Assembly: GCA_937983305.1 (NCBI GenBank)
Contig: CALKAJ010000358.1
Location: forward strand, 1-6,486
Source: an uncultured Ignavibacteriota bacterium
GTDB lineage: Bacteria; Bacteroidota; Ignavibacteria; Tepidaquicellales; Tepidaquicellaceae
Length of the DNA stretch: 6,486 nt
Reading direction: 5' to 3'
Of this stretch, positions 1-6,434 are shown piece by piece. The stretch's first letter is position 1. Each line of letters begins with the position of its first letter. The translations under genes and the position numbers were made by a program. Below the pieces are notes generated by a model. It did not search any database, was not told where the DNA came from, and saw nothing but the letters and a program-made list of their open reading frames with translations.

Positions 1-1310
1 CTCTTCTCTTCTTCATAATTTGGCATGGATTCATCTAACTTTTTTCCTTGTGAAGATCTATGCACAAAAATAACAACATCAGCATCCTGCTCAATAGAGC
101 CTGATTCTCTTAAGTCAGCAAGTTGTGGTCTTTTTTCTACTTTGCCGCCTCTGGTTTCAACTCCCCGGTTTAGCTGCGCGCATGCAACTACAGGTATGTT
201 CAAATCTTTCGCCAATGCTTTTAAACCCCTTGATACATAAGCAACCTCTAAATCTCTTCTTTCCGGATTATCCATACCTTTTACGAGTTGAAGATAATCT
301 ACAATTATCATATCAATCTTGTGGTCCTGCTTTAGCCTTCTTGCTTTTGCCCTTATCTCCAGTATTGATAATTCGCTCGATTCATCTATGTATATATCAG
401 ATTTTAACCTGTGAAATGTATTGGCTACTCTCATCCATTCGTCATTTGATAACCTGCCTGTTTTAATCTTTTTCGCATCTACCTGAGATTCACCTGATAT
501 CATTCTGTTCAACAATTCCTGATGTGTCATTTCCAAAGAAAATATTGCTACAGATTTATTATATTGAACTGCCGCATTCCTTGCAATATTCATTGCAAAT
601 GCTGTCTTACCTGATGAAGGTCTTCCTGCAATTATTATTAATTCCGATGGCTGGAAACCCGCAGTATAATCATCAAGCAACGTGAATCCGGTAGGAACTC
701 CTGTTACTGAACTTTTCGATTTCCTTTTATGGGCAATTTCTTCTATATAGTTTTCAAGAACATCTTTAATTGCAATAATTTTCTTCTTTGATAGTGATTC
801 CGATATTTCAAGATACTTTTGTGAAGCATTATCTAAAAGTGCAAAAGGATTAATTGTCATATCGAAAGCCTTTTCCACAACTATAGAAGAAACATTGATT
901 AACTGCCTTAGTATATATTTATCAAAAACAATTCTTGCGTGTTGAAGTACGTTTGCGGAAGATGTTATATCTTCAAGTATTTCTGTTATATAATCCTTTG
1001 TTAATTCCCTGTTAAACTTGTTTAACTTTTTCAACTCCTCAAGCAACGTAATTACATCTATAGGTTGATTCTTTTCGTTTAAAGAAATTATAGCCTCGAA
1101 AATGCTTCTGTTTACATTATCATAGAAATGTTTGGGCTCAAGGAATTGTAAAACATCATTAACTGAAAAATTATCTATTAATAAAGCCCCAATCACTAAC
1201 TTCTCGACTTCAACATCACTTGGCGGAATCTTTCCACCGAAGTTCTCTGGTAATTTTTCTAAAAATTCATCTTTAAAAAAATCGGTTTTCTTTTTTGAAC
1301 CTTTAGCCAT
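1..1310 (-). CDS. dnaB: Replicative DNA helicase DnaB (C-terminus runs off the left edge)
   Basis: DnaB is the hexameric ATP-driven helicase that unwinds DNA at the replication fork and recruits primase. I translated 436 codons from the ATG at 1308-1310 to the window edge; no stop is reached. The N-terminal domain begins near residue 29 (PSDVEVEKLVIGALL). The RecA-like motor domain starts near residue 205. It shows Walker A GRPSSGKT (229-236), SLEM (258-261, E260 the likely catalytic glutamate), Walker B MIIVD (334-338) and the RESGSIEQDADVVIF motif (401-415). Against the usual 450-520 residues, several tens of C-terminal residues are missing, including the last conserved motor motif. Walker A has Ser233 where most DnaB proteins have Met (GRPSMGKT). 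No intein is present at Walker A. The start overlaps the stop of the upstream uracil-DNA glycosylase gene by 8 bases (ATGGCTAA), which suggests coupled translation. Family assignment is very secure. Confidence 0.97.
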   Translation of the reverse strand, partial: MAKGSKKKTDFFKDEFLEKLPENFGGKIPPSDVEVEKLVIGALLIDNFSVNDVLQFLEPKHFYDNVNRSIFEAIISLNEKNQPIDVITLLEELKKLNKFNRELTKDYITEILEDITSSANVLQHARIVFDKYILRQLINVSSIVVEKAFDMTINPFALLDNASQKYLEISESLSKKKIIAIKDVLENYIEEIAHKRKSKSSVTGVPTGFTLLDDYTAGFQPSELIIIAGRPSSGKTAFAMNIARNAAVQYNKSVAIFSLEMTHQELLNRMISGESQVDAKKIKTGRLSNDEWMRVANTFHRLKSDIYIDESSELSILEIRAKARRLKQDHKIDMIIVDYLQLVKGMDNPERRDLEVAYVSRGLKALAKDLNIPVVACAQLNRGVETRGGKVEKRPQLADLRESGSIEQDADVVIFVHRSSQGKKLDESMPNYEEEK

Positions 1311-2100
1311 TCTTCAACCCTTTCCATTTATCATATTCCTTTTTAAACATTTGTACATCTTCCCATGTCGGTCTTTTCCAGTTCGGGTTACGTAATAATG
1401 CTGCCGGGTGATATGTAATTAAAGTCTTAATTGATTTTCCTTCAACTGTATAATCAAAAAATTTACCTCTCAACTTTCCTAAGGGCTCCTTTGTCTTTAA
1501 AAGCGTTTGAGCGGCAAAAGTTCCTACACATAAAATAAAAGAAGGATTAATAATTTTCAATTGCTTAAATAAATATGGTTCGCATTGCTTAATTTCATCG
1601 GGTAACGGATTTCTGTTGGCGGGAGGTCTGCATTTAATAATATTACAAATGAAAACATCTTCTCTTGAAAATTTTATCGCTTCTAATATATCAGTTAATA
1701 ATTTCCCTGCTCTACCTACAAATGGAATACCTTTCTCGTCTTCATCTCCTCCGGGTGCCTCACCAATTACTACTACATCAGCTGACGGATTTCCGGCACC
1801 AAATACAAAATTCTTTCTTGTGCTTCCTAATCTGCATTTGGTACATTTATTAATCTTCGACTCAAGTTCCGGTAAACTTTTTGACTCCTCCCAGTCTTCT
1901 GAAAATAATTTCGGTTCTTTTGGTTCGGCAATATATATCGTTTGTTCTATTTCATCATTAAGTCCGGCATCCTTTAATATTTCTCCGTATTCAGCTTCTA
2001 CAATTGAAATATTTTCCTTATAAATATCAATTTTCCTGTAATCTTTGATATATTTTAAATATTCTATGCTTTCTTTCAAAATATCATTGCTTGTTTTCAT
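1303..2100 (-). CDS. Family 4 uracil-DNA glycosylase with [4Fe-4S] cluster
   Basis: This enzyme removes uracil from DNA, starting base excision repair of deaminated cytosine or misincorporated dUTP. Within 265 residues, the catalytic domain begins near residue 80. Cys86 and Cys89 (CTKC), Cys157 (IIKCRPP) and Cys173 (QCEPY) match the four iron-sulfur ligands of family 4. Motif A is GEAPGGDEDEKGIPFVGRAG (113-132). The NRNP loop follows Cys157, and the HPAALLRNP motif (231-239) is complete. The first 80 residues are a charged, weakly conserved extension rich in Lys, Glu and Ile with no motif I recognise; such extensions are common in this family, which is often mislabelled 'phage SPO1 DNA polymerase-related'. 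The start lies 2 bases after the coaBC stop with no clear Shine-Dalgarno sequence, and the stop overlaps dnaB. Position between coaBC and dnaB implies co-expression with the replicative helicase. The family call is firm. Confidence 0.95.
   Translation of the reverse strand: MKTSNDILKESIEYLKYIKDYRKIDIYKENISIVEAEYGEILKDAGLNDEIEQTIYIAEPKEPKLFSEDWEESKSLPELESKINKCTKCRLGSTRKNFVFGAGNPSADVVVIGEAPGGDEDEKGIPFVGRAGKLLTDILEAIKFSREDVFICNIIKCRPPANRNPLPDEIKQCEPYLFKQLKIINPSFILCVGTFAAQTLLKTKEPLGKLRGKFFDYTVEGKSIKTLITYHPAALLRNPNWKRPTWEDVQMFKKEYDKWKGLKNG
1318..1323 (-). promoter_or_regulatory. Possible ribosome binding site of dnaB
   Basis: On the minus strand AAAGGG lies 7 bases before the dnaB ATG, inside the last codons of the uracil-DNA glycosylase gene. 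It is a modest match to the Shine-Dalgarno consensus and supports the chosen start. It also encodes Lys-Gly of the upstream protein, so the match could be chance. Confidence 0.35.
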
Positions 2101-2102
2101 AA

Positions 2103-2757
2103 CTATTTAGTCTTCATTTCTAAATATTTTTCTATAATAATTTTTGCAACTTCTTTCTTATGCATTATACCATATCTTTCCATTTTATCCTTATTTATCA
2201 ATGTTACAACATTGGTTTCCGTGTTAAATCCTGCTCCCTTTGTATTTGGATTATTTAAAACTATCATATCCGCATTTTTCCTCAATAGTTTTTCTTTGGC
2301 ATATTCATCTTCATTGTATGTTTCCAGGGCAAAACCAATCAGAAAGAAACTTCTTTTATTTTTCCCTAAATATTCTAAAATATCCGGATTCTTTTCCAAT
2401 TCAAGGTTTATTAAACTCGCTTCTTTTTTAAATTTATTCTTAAACTTAATCTTTGGTCTATAATCACTTACTGCCGCCGACATAACAGCCAAATCAATTC
2501 TCTTCATATTTGATTTAACTGCTTCGAACATCTCTAAAGCCGTATTTACTTTAATAAGATGTATCCCGTCTGATGCTTTTATGTTAACCGGGCCCGAAAT
2601 AAGCATTACCTCAGCACCCCTTGAATTTGCTTCCTCTGCAATTGCATAACCCATTTTTCCCGATGAATAATTTGATATAAATCTTACAGGATCAATGTTT
2701 TCTCTTGTTGGTCCTGCTGTTATTAATATCTTTTTTCCCTTGAGGTCTTTTTTTTTT
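2103..2757 (-). CDS. coaBC: CoaB half of CoaBC: phosphopantothenate-cysteine ligase domain (out of frame with CoaC half)
   Basis: CoaB joins cysteine to 4'-phosphopantothenate using CTP, the second step from pantothenate to coenzyme A. The recognisable domain starts at DLKGKKILITAGPTRENIDPV and continues with SNYSSGKMGYAIAEEA, AAVSDYRPK, a Lys-rich stretch before LEKNPDILEYLG, GFALETYNEDEYAKEKLLRKNADMIVLNN and GAGFNTETNVVTLI. All of these match the CoaB domain of bifunctional Dfp/CoaBC. The reading frame is open upstream to an ATG at 2835-2837. However, its first 25 or so residues there (RGRCPSLG and so on) are out-of-frame translation of the conserved CoaC segment GEGKMPEP, so that ATG is not a credible start. 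I place the true beginning at the frameshift, about 2748-2772. Removing one base there gives one 403-residue protein, very close to the 406 residues of E. coli CoaBC. The gene ends 2 bases before the uracil-DNA glycosylase start. Confidence 0.9.
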
Positions 2758-3315
2758 AAAAACCGTTTTTTTGAAATCAAAAAGTTCCCCAGGCTCGGGC
2801 ATCTTCCCCTCACCATATAACCCGCTTGCAAGCTCACCTTCTACCGGATTAATAATTATAAATCCTTTACTCTTTAAGCTTGATATATTTCTTTGTGTAA
2901 TTTTATTTCTATACATATCAACATCCATAGTAGGCGAGAGTATTACCGGACACCTCGCCGCTAAAACCGTTGACAATAAAAAATTATCACATATTCCTGC
3001 TTCAATTTTTGCAATACTGTTAGCAGTTGCAGGCGCTATAATAAACACATCTGCCCAGGCTCCGAGATTAATATGCCATGTACTATGCTCAACTTTTTCA
3101 GTTGCCTCTAAGTTGTCCCCATTTGGAAACATATTTATTATAACTTCATTTTTTGAAAGTACCGAAAGTGTTAACGGTGATACAATTCTTGTTGCAGCAG
3201 GAGTCATTATCACTTTTACTTCAGCTCCTGCTTTAACAAATAACCTGACAAGATTGCAAATCTTATAAGCTGCAATCCCACCGGTAACACCAATTAGGAC
3301 TTTCTTATTTCTCAT
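2692..3315 (-). CDS. coaBC: CoaC half of CoaBC: phosphopantothenoylcysteine decarboxylase domain (ends prematurely by frameshift)
   Basis: CoaC is a flavoprotein that decarboxylates phosphopantothenoylcysteine to phosphopantetheine. Visible motifs are GVTGGIAAYK (9-18, FMN binding), HINLGAWAD with the likely catalytic His81, APATANSIAK (94-103), SPTMDVDMY (127-135) and GELASGLYGEGKMPEP (160-175). Two active-site positions differ from E. coli Dfp: Asp131 replaces the Asn of the PxMN motif, and Ser164 replaces Cys158 of the ACG motif. From memory, both also occur in Bacteroidetes CoaBC. After about residue 182 the frame runs through A7 and A10 tracts and becomes unrelated (RPQGKKDINNSRTNKRKH) until a stop at 2692-2694. 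That tail is the out-of-frame reading of the start of the CoaB domain. The start codon overlaps the rpoZ stop by 11 bases (ATGAGAAATAA). Function is certain; whether the break is real is not. Confidence 0.92.
   Translation of the reverse strand: MRNKKVLIGVTGGIAAYKICNLVRLFVKAGAEVKVIMTPAATRIVSPLTLSVLSKNEVIINMFPNGDNLEATEKVEHSTWHINLGAWADVFIIAPATANSIAKIEAGICDNFLLSTVLAARCPVILSPTMDVDMYRNKITQRNISSLKSKGFIIINPVEGELASGLYGEGKMPEPGELFDFKKTVFKKKRPQGKKDINNSRTNKRKH
2748..2772 (-). other. Homopolymer cluster at the coaBC frameshift (coding strand A7-CGG-T5-A10)
   Basis: The plus strand reads T10 (2748-2757), A5 (2758-2762), CCG, T7 (2766-2772). Removing one base from the A7, T5 or A10 run on the coding strand restores a continuous CoaBC frame. 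The junction would then read FKKRFLKKKDLKG, FKKTVLKKKDLKG or FKKTVFKKKDLKG respectively. All three are plausible linkers, so the sequence alone does not say which run is affected. This is an obvious place for polymerase slippage in the cell or in library amplification, and for assembly error. Confidence 0.8.
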
Positions 3316-3595
3316 CCCTGTATCTGAACTTGATTTCCTCTTCCAGAATTTCTTTTATGGCTTGCACTGTAGGTTTATCTCTTTTTTCAAACTCAAGAGA
3401 TATGTTTAATTTATCTTCATTCATGATGGTATCGTCTTCAGTTTCTTTTGCAATAATAGGTTCTAATCTCTGATTGATTTCAACCTTAATATCATCATTT
3501 ATTTGTCTCGATCTTTTAGATGCAATTACTACAGCTTCATACAAGTTCTCTGCATTTTTTTCAAATTTTTCCAAGTCTATTACTTGAACAGGCAT
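3305..3595 (-). CDS. rpoZ: DNA-directed RNA polymerase omega subunit
   Basis: Omega is the small RNA polymerase subunit that binds and stabilises beta prime during assembly (bacterial counterpart of Rpb6). In this 96-residue protein, NLYEAVVIASKRSRQIND (17-34) is the conserved omega core motif that contacts beta prime. The acidic middle part and the ending SLEFEKRDKPTVQAIKEILEEEIKFRYRDEK resemble omega tails of the Bacteroidetes/Ignavibacteria type. Its place between gmk and coaBC is the classic rpoZ location and greatly strengthens the call. It is the only gene here with a textbook Shine-Dalgarno sequence at good spacing, and it follows the largest gap in the window (21 bases). Its stop overlaps the coaBC start by 11 bases. 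Confidence 0.93.
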   Translation of the reverse strand: MPVQVIDLEKFEKNAENLYEAVVIASKRSRQINDDIKVEINQRLEPIIAKETEDDTIMNEDKLNISLEFEKRDKPTVQAIKEILEEEIKFRYRDEK

Positions 3596-3600
3596 AACTT

Positions 3601-3606
3601 CTCCTT
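3601..3606 (-). promoter_or_regulatory. Ribosome binding site of rpoZ
   Basis: AAGGAG on the minus strand lies 5 bases before the rpoZ ATG and is preceded by an A-rich stretch. It fixes the start at 3593-3595. It is the strongest Shine-Dalgarno match in the window and fits independent initiation rather than coupling, because gmk has already stopped 21 bases upstream of the rpoZ start. Confidence 0.7.
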
Positions 3607-3616
3607 TTTTTCTAAT

Positions 3617-4180
3617 TTATTTATATTTGTTTATAATTTTTTGAATTTCTTTTACAGCGTTTTCAAGGTTATCATTTACTACAATATAGTTAAATTCTTT
3701 TATTAAAGCCATTTCTTTATCAAATCTTGCAATTCTTCTCTCAATATCGTCTTCCTGTTCTGTTCCTCTCCCCTTTAACCTGTTTATCACAGATTCCTTA
3801 CTTGGTGGTTTTATAAAAATCAAAACCGCTTTTTCTCCGTAATATTTTTTTATAGATAGTGCGCCCAAAACATCCAAATCAAAAATTAAAAGGTTGTTTT
3901 CCTTTTGGTGATATTCAATAAAACTTTTTAAAGTACCGTAATAATCAACTCCAAAGACACATTCGTATTCTACAAATTCGTCATTTTTTATCTTATTCTC
4001 AAAATCTTCCTTGCCGATAAAAAAATAATCTCTGCCCTCTGATTCACCTTCTCTTTTCTTTCTCGTCGTAGCAGATACAGAAAATACCAAATCTTTATCC
4101 TTAGCCAATATTTCTTTTACTATTGTTGTTTTACCTGTTCCTGATGGGGCTGATACTACTATCAACTTTCTATTCGACAT
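3617..4180 (-). CDS. gmk: Guanylate kinase
   Basis: Guanylate kinase phosphorylates GMP to GDP with ATP, an essential step in GTP and dGTP supply and in GMP salvage. The 187-residue length is normal for the family (about 190-210). The P-loop is SAPSGTGKTT (10-19). The GMP-binding segment SATTRKKREGESEGRDYFF (36-54) carries the conserved TTR and Arg43. FVEYECVFGVDYYGT (69-83) supplies the Glu and Tyr contacts to GMP. DLDVLGA (101-107) matches the conserved Asp loop, and GRGTEQEDDIERRIARF (137-153) is the lid segment. The start codon lies inside the end of yicC with an 11-base overlap. AGGGAG sits 10 bases upstream, inside yicC. The pairing yicC-gmk-rpoZ is widespread in bacteria. Nothing is missing or unusual. 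Confidence 0.97.
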   Translation of the reverse strand: MSNRKLIVVSAPSGTGKTTIVKEILAKDKDLVFSVSATTRKKREGESEGRDYFFIGKEDFENKIKNDEFVEYECVFGVDYYGTLKSFIEYHQKENNLLIFDLDVLGALSIKKYYGEKAVLIFIKPPSKESVINRLKGRGTEQEDDIERRIARFDKEMALIKEFNYIVVNDNLENAVKEIQKIINKYK

Positions 4181-5045
4181 TCTGAATTTGCTCCCTCACT
4201 TTTTCAAGCTCTTCTTTTAATGCGGATGCTGTCTGAGAAATTACGGCATCAGATGATTTTGAAGCAATAGTATTTATTTCTCTGTTCATCTCTTGTAAAA
4301 GAAAATTAAGTCTTCTGCCGGCATTCTCTTTCGAATCCATAAAATTTCTGAAATATTTTAAGTGACTGTCTAATCTTGTGCACTCCTCAGTTATGTCTAA
4401 CTTTTCAGCATATAAAACCACTTCCATTTCTACTCTGTTTTCACTGATTAGTGTTTTATCGGTCATTATTTCATTCAACATCGAATAAATTCTTTCTCTT
4501 TCCGTGGATACTCTGTTCTTACCGTATTCCAAAATCTTTGCGGCTTCTTCCTCCAGAGTACCTATCCTCTTTTTAATATCCTCATAAAGAAAATTACCTT
4601 CATTTTCTTTCATCTTTATTAAATCACCCAAAGCTTTATGTATTAATTCCTTTATGAAATTGTATTCCTCTTCTCCTGTCTCTCCTATCTCATCATTTGA
4701 AAATGCATCACTGAAGCTCAATATATGCTCTAATTTGATTTTTTCTTTCGAACCAATTGCTTTCCTTATGGTTTTTATGGAATTATAATAAGATTTTACA
4801 ACATCTGTATTAATTGAATCTCCAATTGATATTTCTTTGTCTGTATTAATATTTAAATATATTTTCCCTCTCGAAATTTTCGTTCTTATCAATTCTTTTA
4901 GCTCGAGCTCCTTACTCATCAGATATTTTGGTAACTTCACGCTTATTTCACAATAGCGGTTATTCAAAGACTTCAACTCAATTGAATAATGTTTCTTTTG
5001 GAATTCTCCTTCGGCTCTGCCGAAACCGGTCATACTAATTATCAT
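4170..5045 (-). CDS. yicC: YicC family endoribonuclease
   Basis: YicC-family proteins are conserved bacterial RNA-cleaving enzymes; in E. coli YicC has been linked to turnover of the small RNA RyhB, and the role elsewhere is less clear. This 291-residue protein is full length. The N-terminal signature MIISMTGFGRAEGE (1-14) is followed by ELKSLNNRYCEISVKLPKYL (23-42). KMKENEGNFLYEDIKKRI (144-161) aligns with the E. coli REREGAALAKDL region. DITEECTRLDSHLKYF (217-232) and GRRLNFLLQEMNREINTIASKSSDAVIS (243-270) form the conserved C-terminal domain, which ends in the typical REQIQNVE. The start is fixed by the family's MI-S-MTGF opening; there is no evident Shine-Dalgarno site. The LOG gene stops 1 base before it (TAA T ATG), so termination-reinitiation is likely. 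The end overlaps gmk. Confidence 0.95.
   Translation of the reverse strand: MIISMTGFGRAEGEFQKKHYSIELKSLNNRYCEISVKLPKYLMSKELELKELIRTKISRGKIYLNINTDKEISIGDSINTDVVKSYYNSIKTIRKAIGSKEKIKLEHILSFSDAFSNDEIGETGEEEYNFIKELIHKALGDLIKMKENEGNFLYEDIKKRIGTLEEEAAKILEYGKNRVSTERERIYSMLNEIMTDKTLISENRVEMEVVLYAEKLDITEECTRLDSHLKYFRNFMDSKENAGRRLNFLLQEMNREINTIASKSSDAVISQTASALKEELEKVREQIQNVE
4191..4196 (-). promoter_or_regulatory. Possible ribosome binding site of gmk
   Basis: AGGGAG on the minus strand lies 10 bases before the gmk ATG, within the last codons of yicC. The core GGAG is a good match but the spacing is slightly long. It supports the start chosen for gmk, while the 11-base overlap suggests coupling as well. 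Confidence 0.4.
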
Positions 5046-5046
5046 A

Positions 5047-5892
5047 TTATAACAATTTTATGTAATTTTTTTTAATCCCCTTTTTAAGATAGCTGAATGC
5101 CTCCTCGGGTGTGTTTGCAAATTTAAATAAAGATAAATCTTCTTTTGAAATCATATTATATTTCGCCAATGCTTTGAAATTTACAATTTCATTCCAAAAC
5201 TCTTCGCCGTATATAATTAAATCCATCTTCTTTCGTAATTTAATGGTTTGAACTAACGTTAATACTTCCATAAATTCATCTAAAGTGCCAAAACCACCCG
5301 GCATTATTACTACTGCCTTTGCAAGATAAGCAAACCAGAATTTCCTCATAAAAAAATAATGGAACTCAAAGTTTAATTCGGGTGTGATGTATGGATTCGG
5401 GTATTGTTCAAAAGGCAATGATATATTGAATCCTATGGATAGACCTCCTGCTTTTTTTGCCCCCTTGTTTGCAGCTTCCATTATTCCGGGTCCTCCGCCT
5501 GAGCATACTACAAATTTATTTCCCTTTGACAAAGACATTGACCATTTAGTCAGCAAATACGCAAGCCTCTCTGTTTCTTCGTAATACCTGGACATCTTTA
5601 AATTTGCTTCGGCATTTTCAAGTTCTGACTCAAATTTCTCTTTTGTTTTCCTTTCGGATTTATTAATCTTCTTTCCTGTTTTAAGTAAATCGTTTAATTC
5701 TTTCTTCGCATCCTTCGTTGACTTAATTCTCGCAGAACCAAAAAAAACAATTGTGTCTTTGATACCGCTTTTATTTAACCTATCCAGAGGTTCAAGATAT
5801 TCTGATAGTAATCTTAAAGTCCTTGCTGACGGAGAACCAAGAAACGAATGATTGTAATAAGCTTTCGGTGATTTTTCTAAATGTTCTAACAT
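5047..5892 (-). CDS. LOG family (TIGR00730) Rossmann-fold nucleotide-binding protein
   Basis: LOG proteins hydrolyse nucleoside 5'-monophosphates to a free base and ribose 5-phosphate. Plant and some bacterial members release cytokinins from their ribotides; the natural bacterial substrate is often unknown. Of 281 residues, DTIVFFGSARI (46-56) opens the Rossmann fold. SGGGPGIMEAANKGA (131-145) binds the phosphate. The conserved Arg is probably Arg183 (FMRKFWF), and PGGFGTLDE (198-206) carries the catalytic-type Glu206. Residues 57-105 form a Lys/Glu-rich insert, probably helical, between the first strand and the glycine-rich loop. With the N-terminal 45 residues, this marks the longer LOG subfamily rather than the ~190-residue plant type. 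No signal peptide or membrane segment is seen. The start overlaps the SDR stop by one base (TAATG). The older name 'lysine decarboxylase' for this family is wrong. The substrate cannot be inferred here. Confidence 0.92.
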   Translation of the reverse strand: MLEHLEKSPKAYYNHSFLGSPSARTLRLLSEYLEPLDRLNKSGIKDTIVFFGSARIKSTKDAKKELNDLLKTGKKINKSERKTKEKFESELENAEANLKMSRYYEETERLAYLLTKWSMSLSKGNKFVVCSGGGPGIMEAANKGAKKAGGLSIGFNISLPFEQYPNPYITPELNFEFHYFFMRKFWFAYLAKAVVIMPGGFGTLDEFMEVLTLVQTIKLRKKMDLIIYGEEFWNEIVNFKALAKYNMISKEDLSLFKFANTPEEAFSYLKKGIKKNYIKLL

Positions 5893-6434
5893 TATTTATT
5901 CAATGACCTTCCTCCATCCACAACAAATGTGTGTCCGGTTATAAATTTATTTTCATTTACTAAAAAATTAATAAGGGATGTTATGTCTTCTGATTTCCCG
6001 AATTTATTCAAAGGGTACTTTTCAATCTCTTTATAATTTATCAATGAGTTATTGTCGTTTTCAATATATATCGTTCCGGGTGCTATCGCATTTACTAATA
6101 TACCGGGTGCAAGCCTTAAAGATAATAACTCTGTTAATTTAATAACACCTGCTTTAGAAATACTATACGGAATATAACCTGTCCAGTTTAATATACCGCC
6201 AAGCGATGCTATATTGATTATTTGAGGATATTTATCGTTGTTTTCTCTCTTCATTAACTTTGCTGCTTCTTTAGAACAAAATAATGTTCCTTTCAAATTT
6301 ATTCCCAGAAATTCGTCAAAATCCCTTTCGTTTATTTCAAAAAAATCAATATTCTTGAATATTGCAGCATTGTTTACCAAAATATCAAGACTGTCAAATC
6401 TCTTAATAAATGCTTTAAACATATTCTCAACCTC
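5892..6434 (-). CDS. SDR family oxidoreductase, N-terminus missing at contig end
   Basis: Short-chain dehydrogenases/reductases use NAD(P)H to reduce or oxidise carbonyl or alcohol groups. The visible 180 residues start E-V-E-N before the Met at 6420-6422. Counting from that Met, FDSLDILVNNAAIF (9-22) is the NNAG-type motif, Asn42 lies in GINLKGT, Ser73 in NIASLGG, and Tyr86 and Lys90 in YSISK. The catalytic tetrad is therefore intact. VNAIAPGTI and the ending GHTFVVDGGRSL are also typical. The Met is internal: in normal SDRs about 70-80 residues, including the TGxxxGIG cofactor loop, precede LDILVNN. Those codons lie beyond the end of genuine sequence at 6434. It is FabG-like in the broad sense, but without the cofactor loop I cannot assign a substrate; the DGGRSL ending fits pteridine-reductase-like SDRs only weakly. 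Its TAA overlaps the next ATG by one base. Confidence 0.93.
   Translation of the reverse strand, partial: EVENMFKAFIKRFDSLDILVNNAAIFKNIDFFEINERDFDEFLGINLKGTLFCSKEAAKLMKRENNDKYPQIINIASLGGILNWTGYIPYSISKAGVIKLTELLSLRLAPGILVNAIAPGTIYIENDNNSLINYKEIEKYPLNKFGKSEDITSLINFLVNENKFITGHTFVVDGGRSLNK

Noticed and set aside
25..466. Plus-strand open frames, including others opposite the remaining genes
   Set aside because: They are antisense readings of well-conserved minus-strand genes (here dnaB) and show no family motifs, ribosome binding sites or own space.
2748..2757. T10 run as part of a rho-independent terminator
   Set aside because: It lies inside coaBC, reads as A10 on the transcribed coding strand, and has no GC-rich hairpin beside it.
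2748..2837. An independent CoaB gene starting at the ATG at 2835-2837 or at 2814-2816
   Set aside because: The first residues from either ATG are an out-of-frame reading of the conserved CoaC segment GEGKMPEP and match nothing in CoaB; true CoaB similarity begins only after the A10 tract.
3596..3616. Promoter or RNA element in the gmk-rpoZ gap
   Set aside because: The gap is only 21 bases, A/T-rich, and is accounted for by the rpoZ Shine-Dalgarno site; no promoter boxes or hairpin can be supported.
5640..5725. Charged insert of the LOG protein as a novel domain
   Set aside because: I recall the same arrangement (FFGSARI, Lys/Glu-rich helix, YYE, GGGPGIMEAAN) in a known longer LOG subfamily, so it is not new.
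5907..5916. GGAGGAAGG upstream of the LOG gene as its ribosome binding site
   Set aside because: It lies about 15 or more bases from the ATG and encodes the conserved SDR residues DGGRS, which explains the purine-rich run. The TAATG overlap is the likelier initiation mechanism.
6420..6422. ATG as the start of the SDR gene
   Set aside because: The frame is open upstream to the adapter junction, and an SDR starting here would lack the whole cofactor-binding N-terminus. It is an internal Met in a truncated gene.
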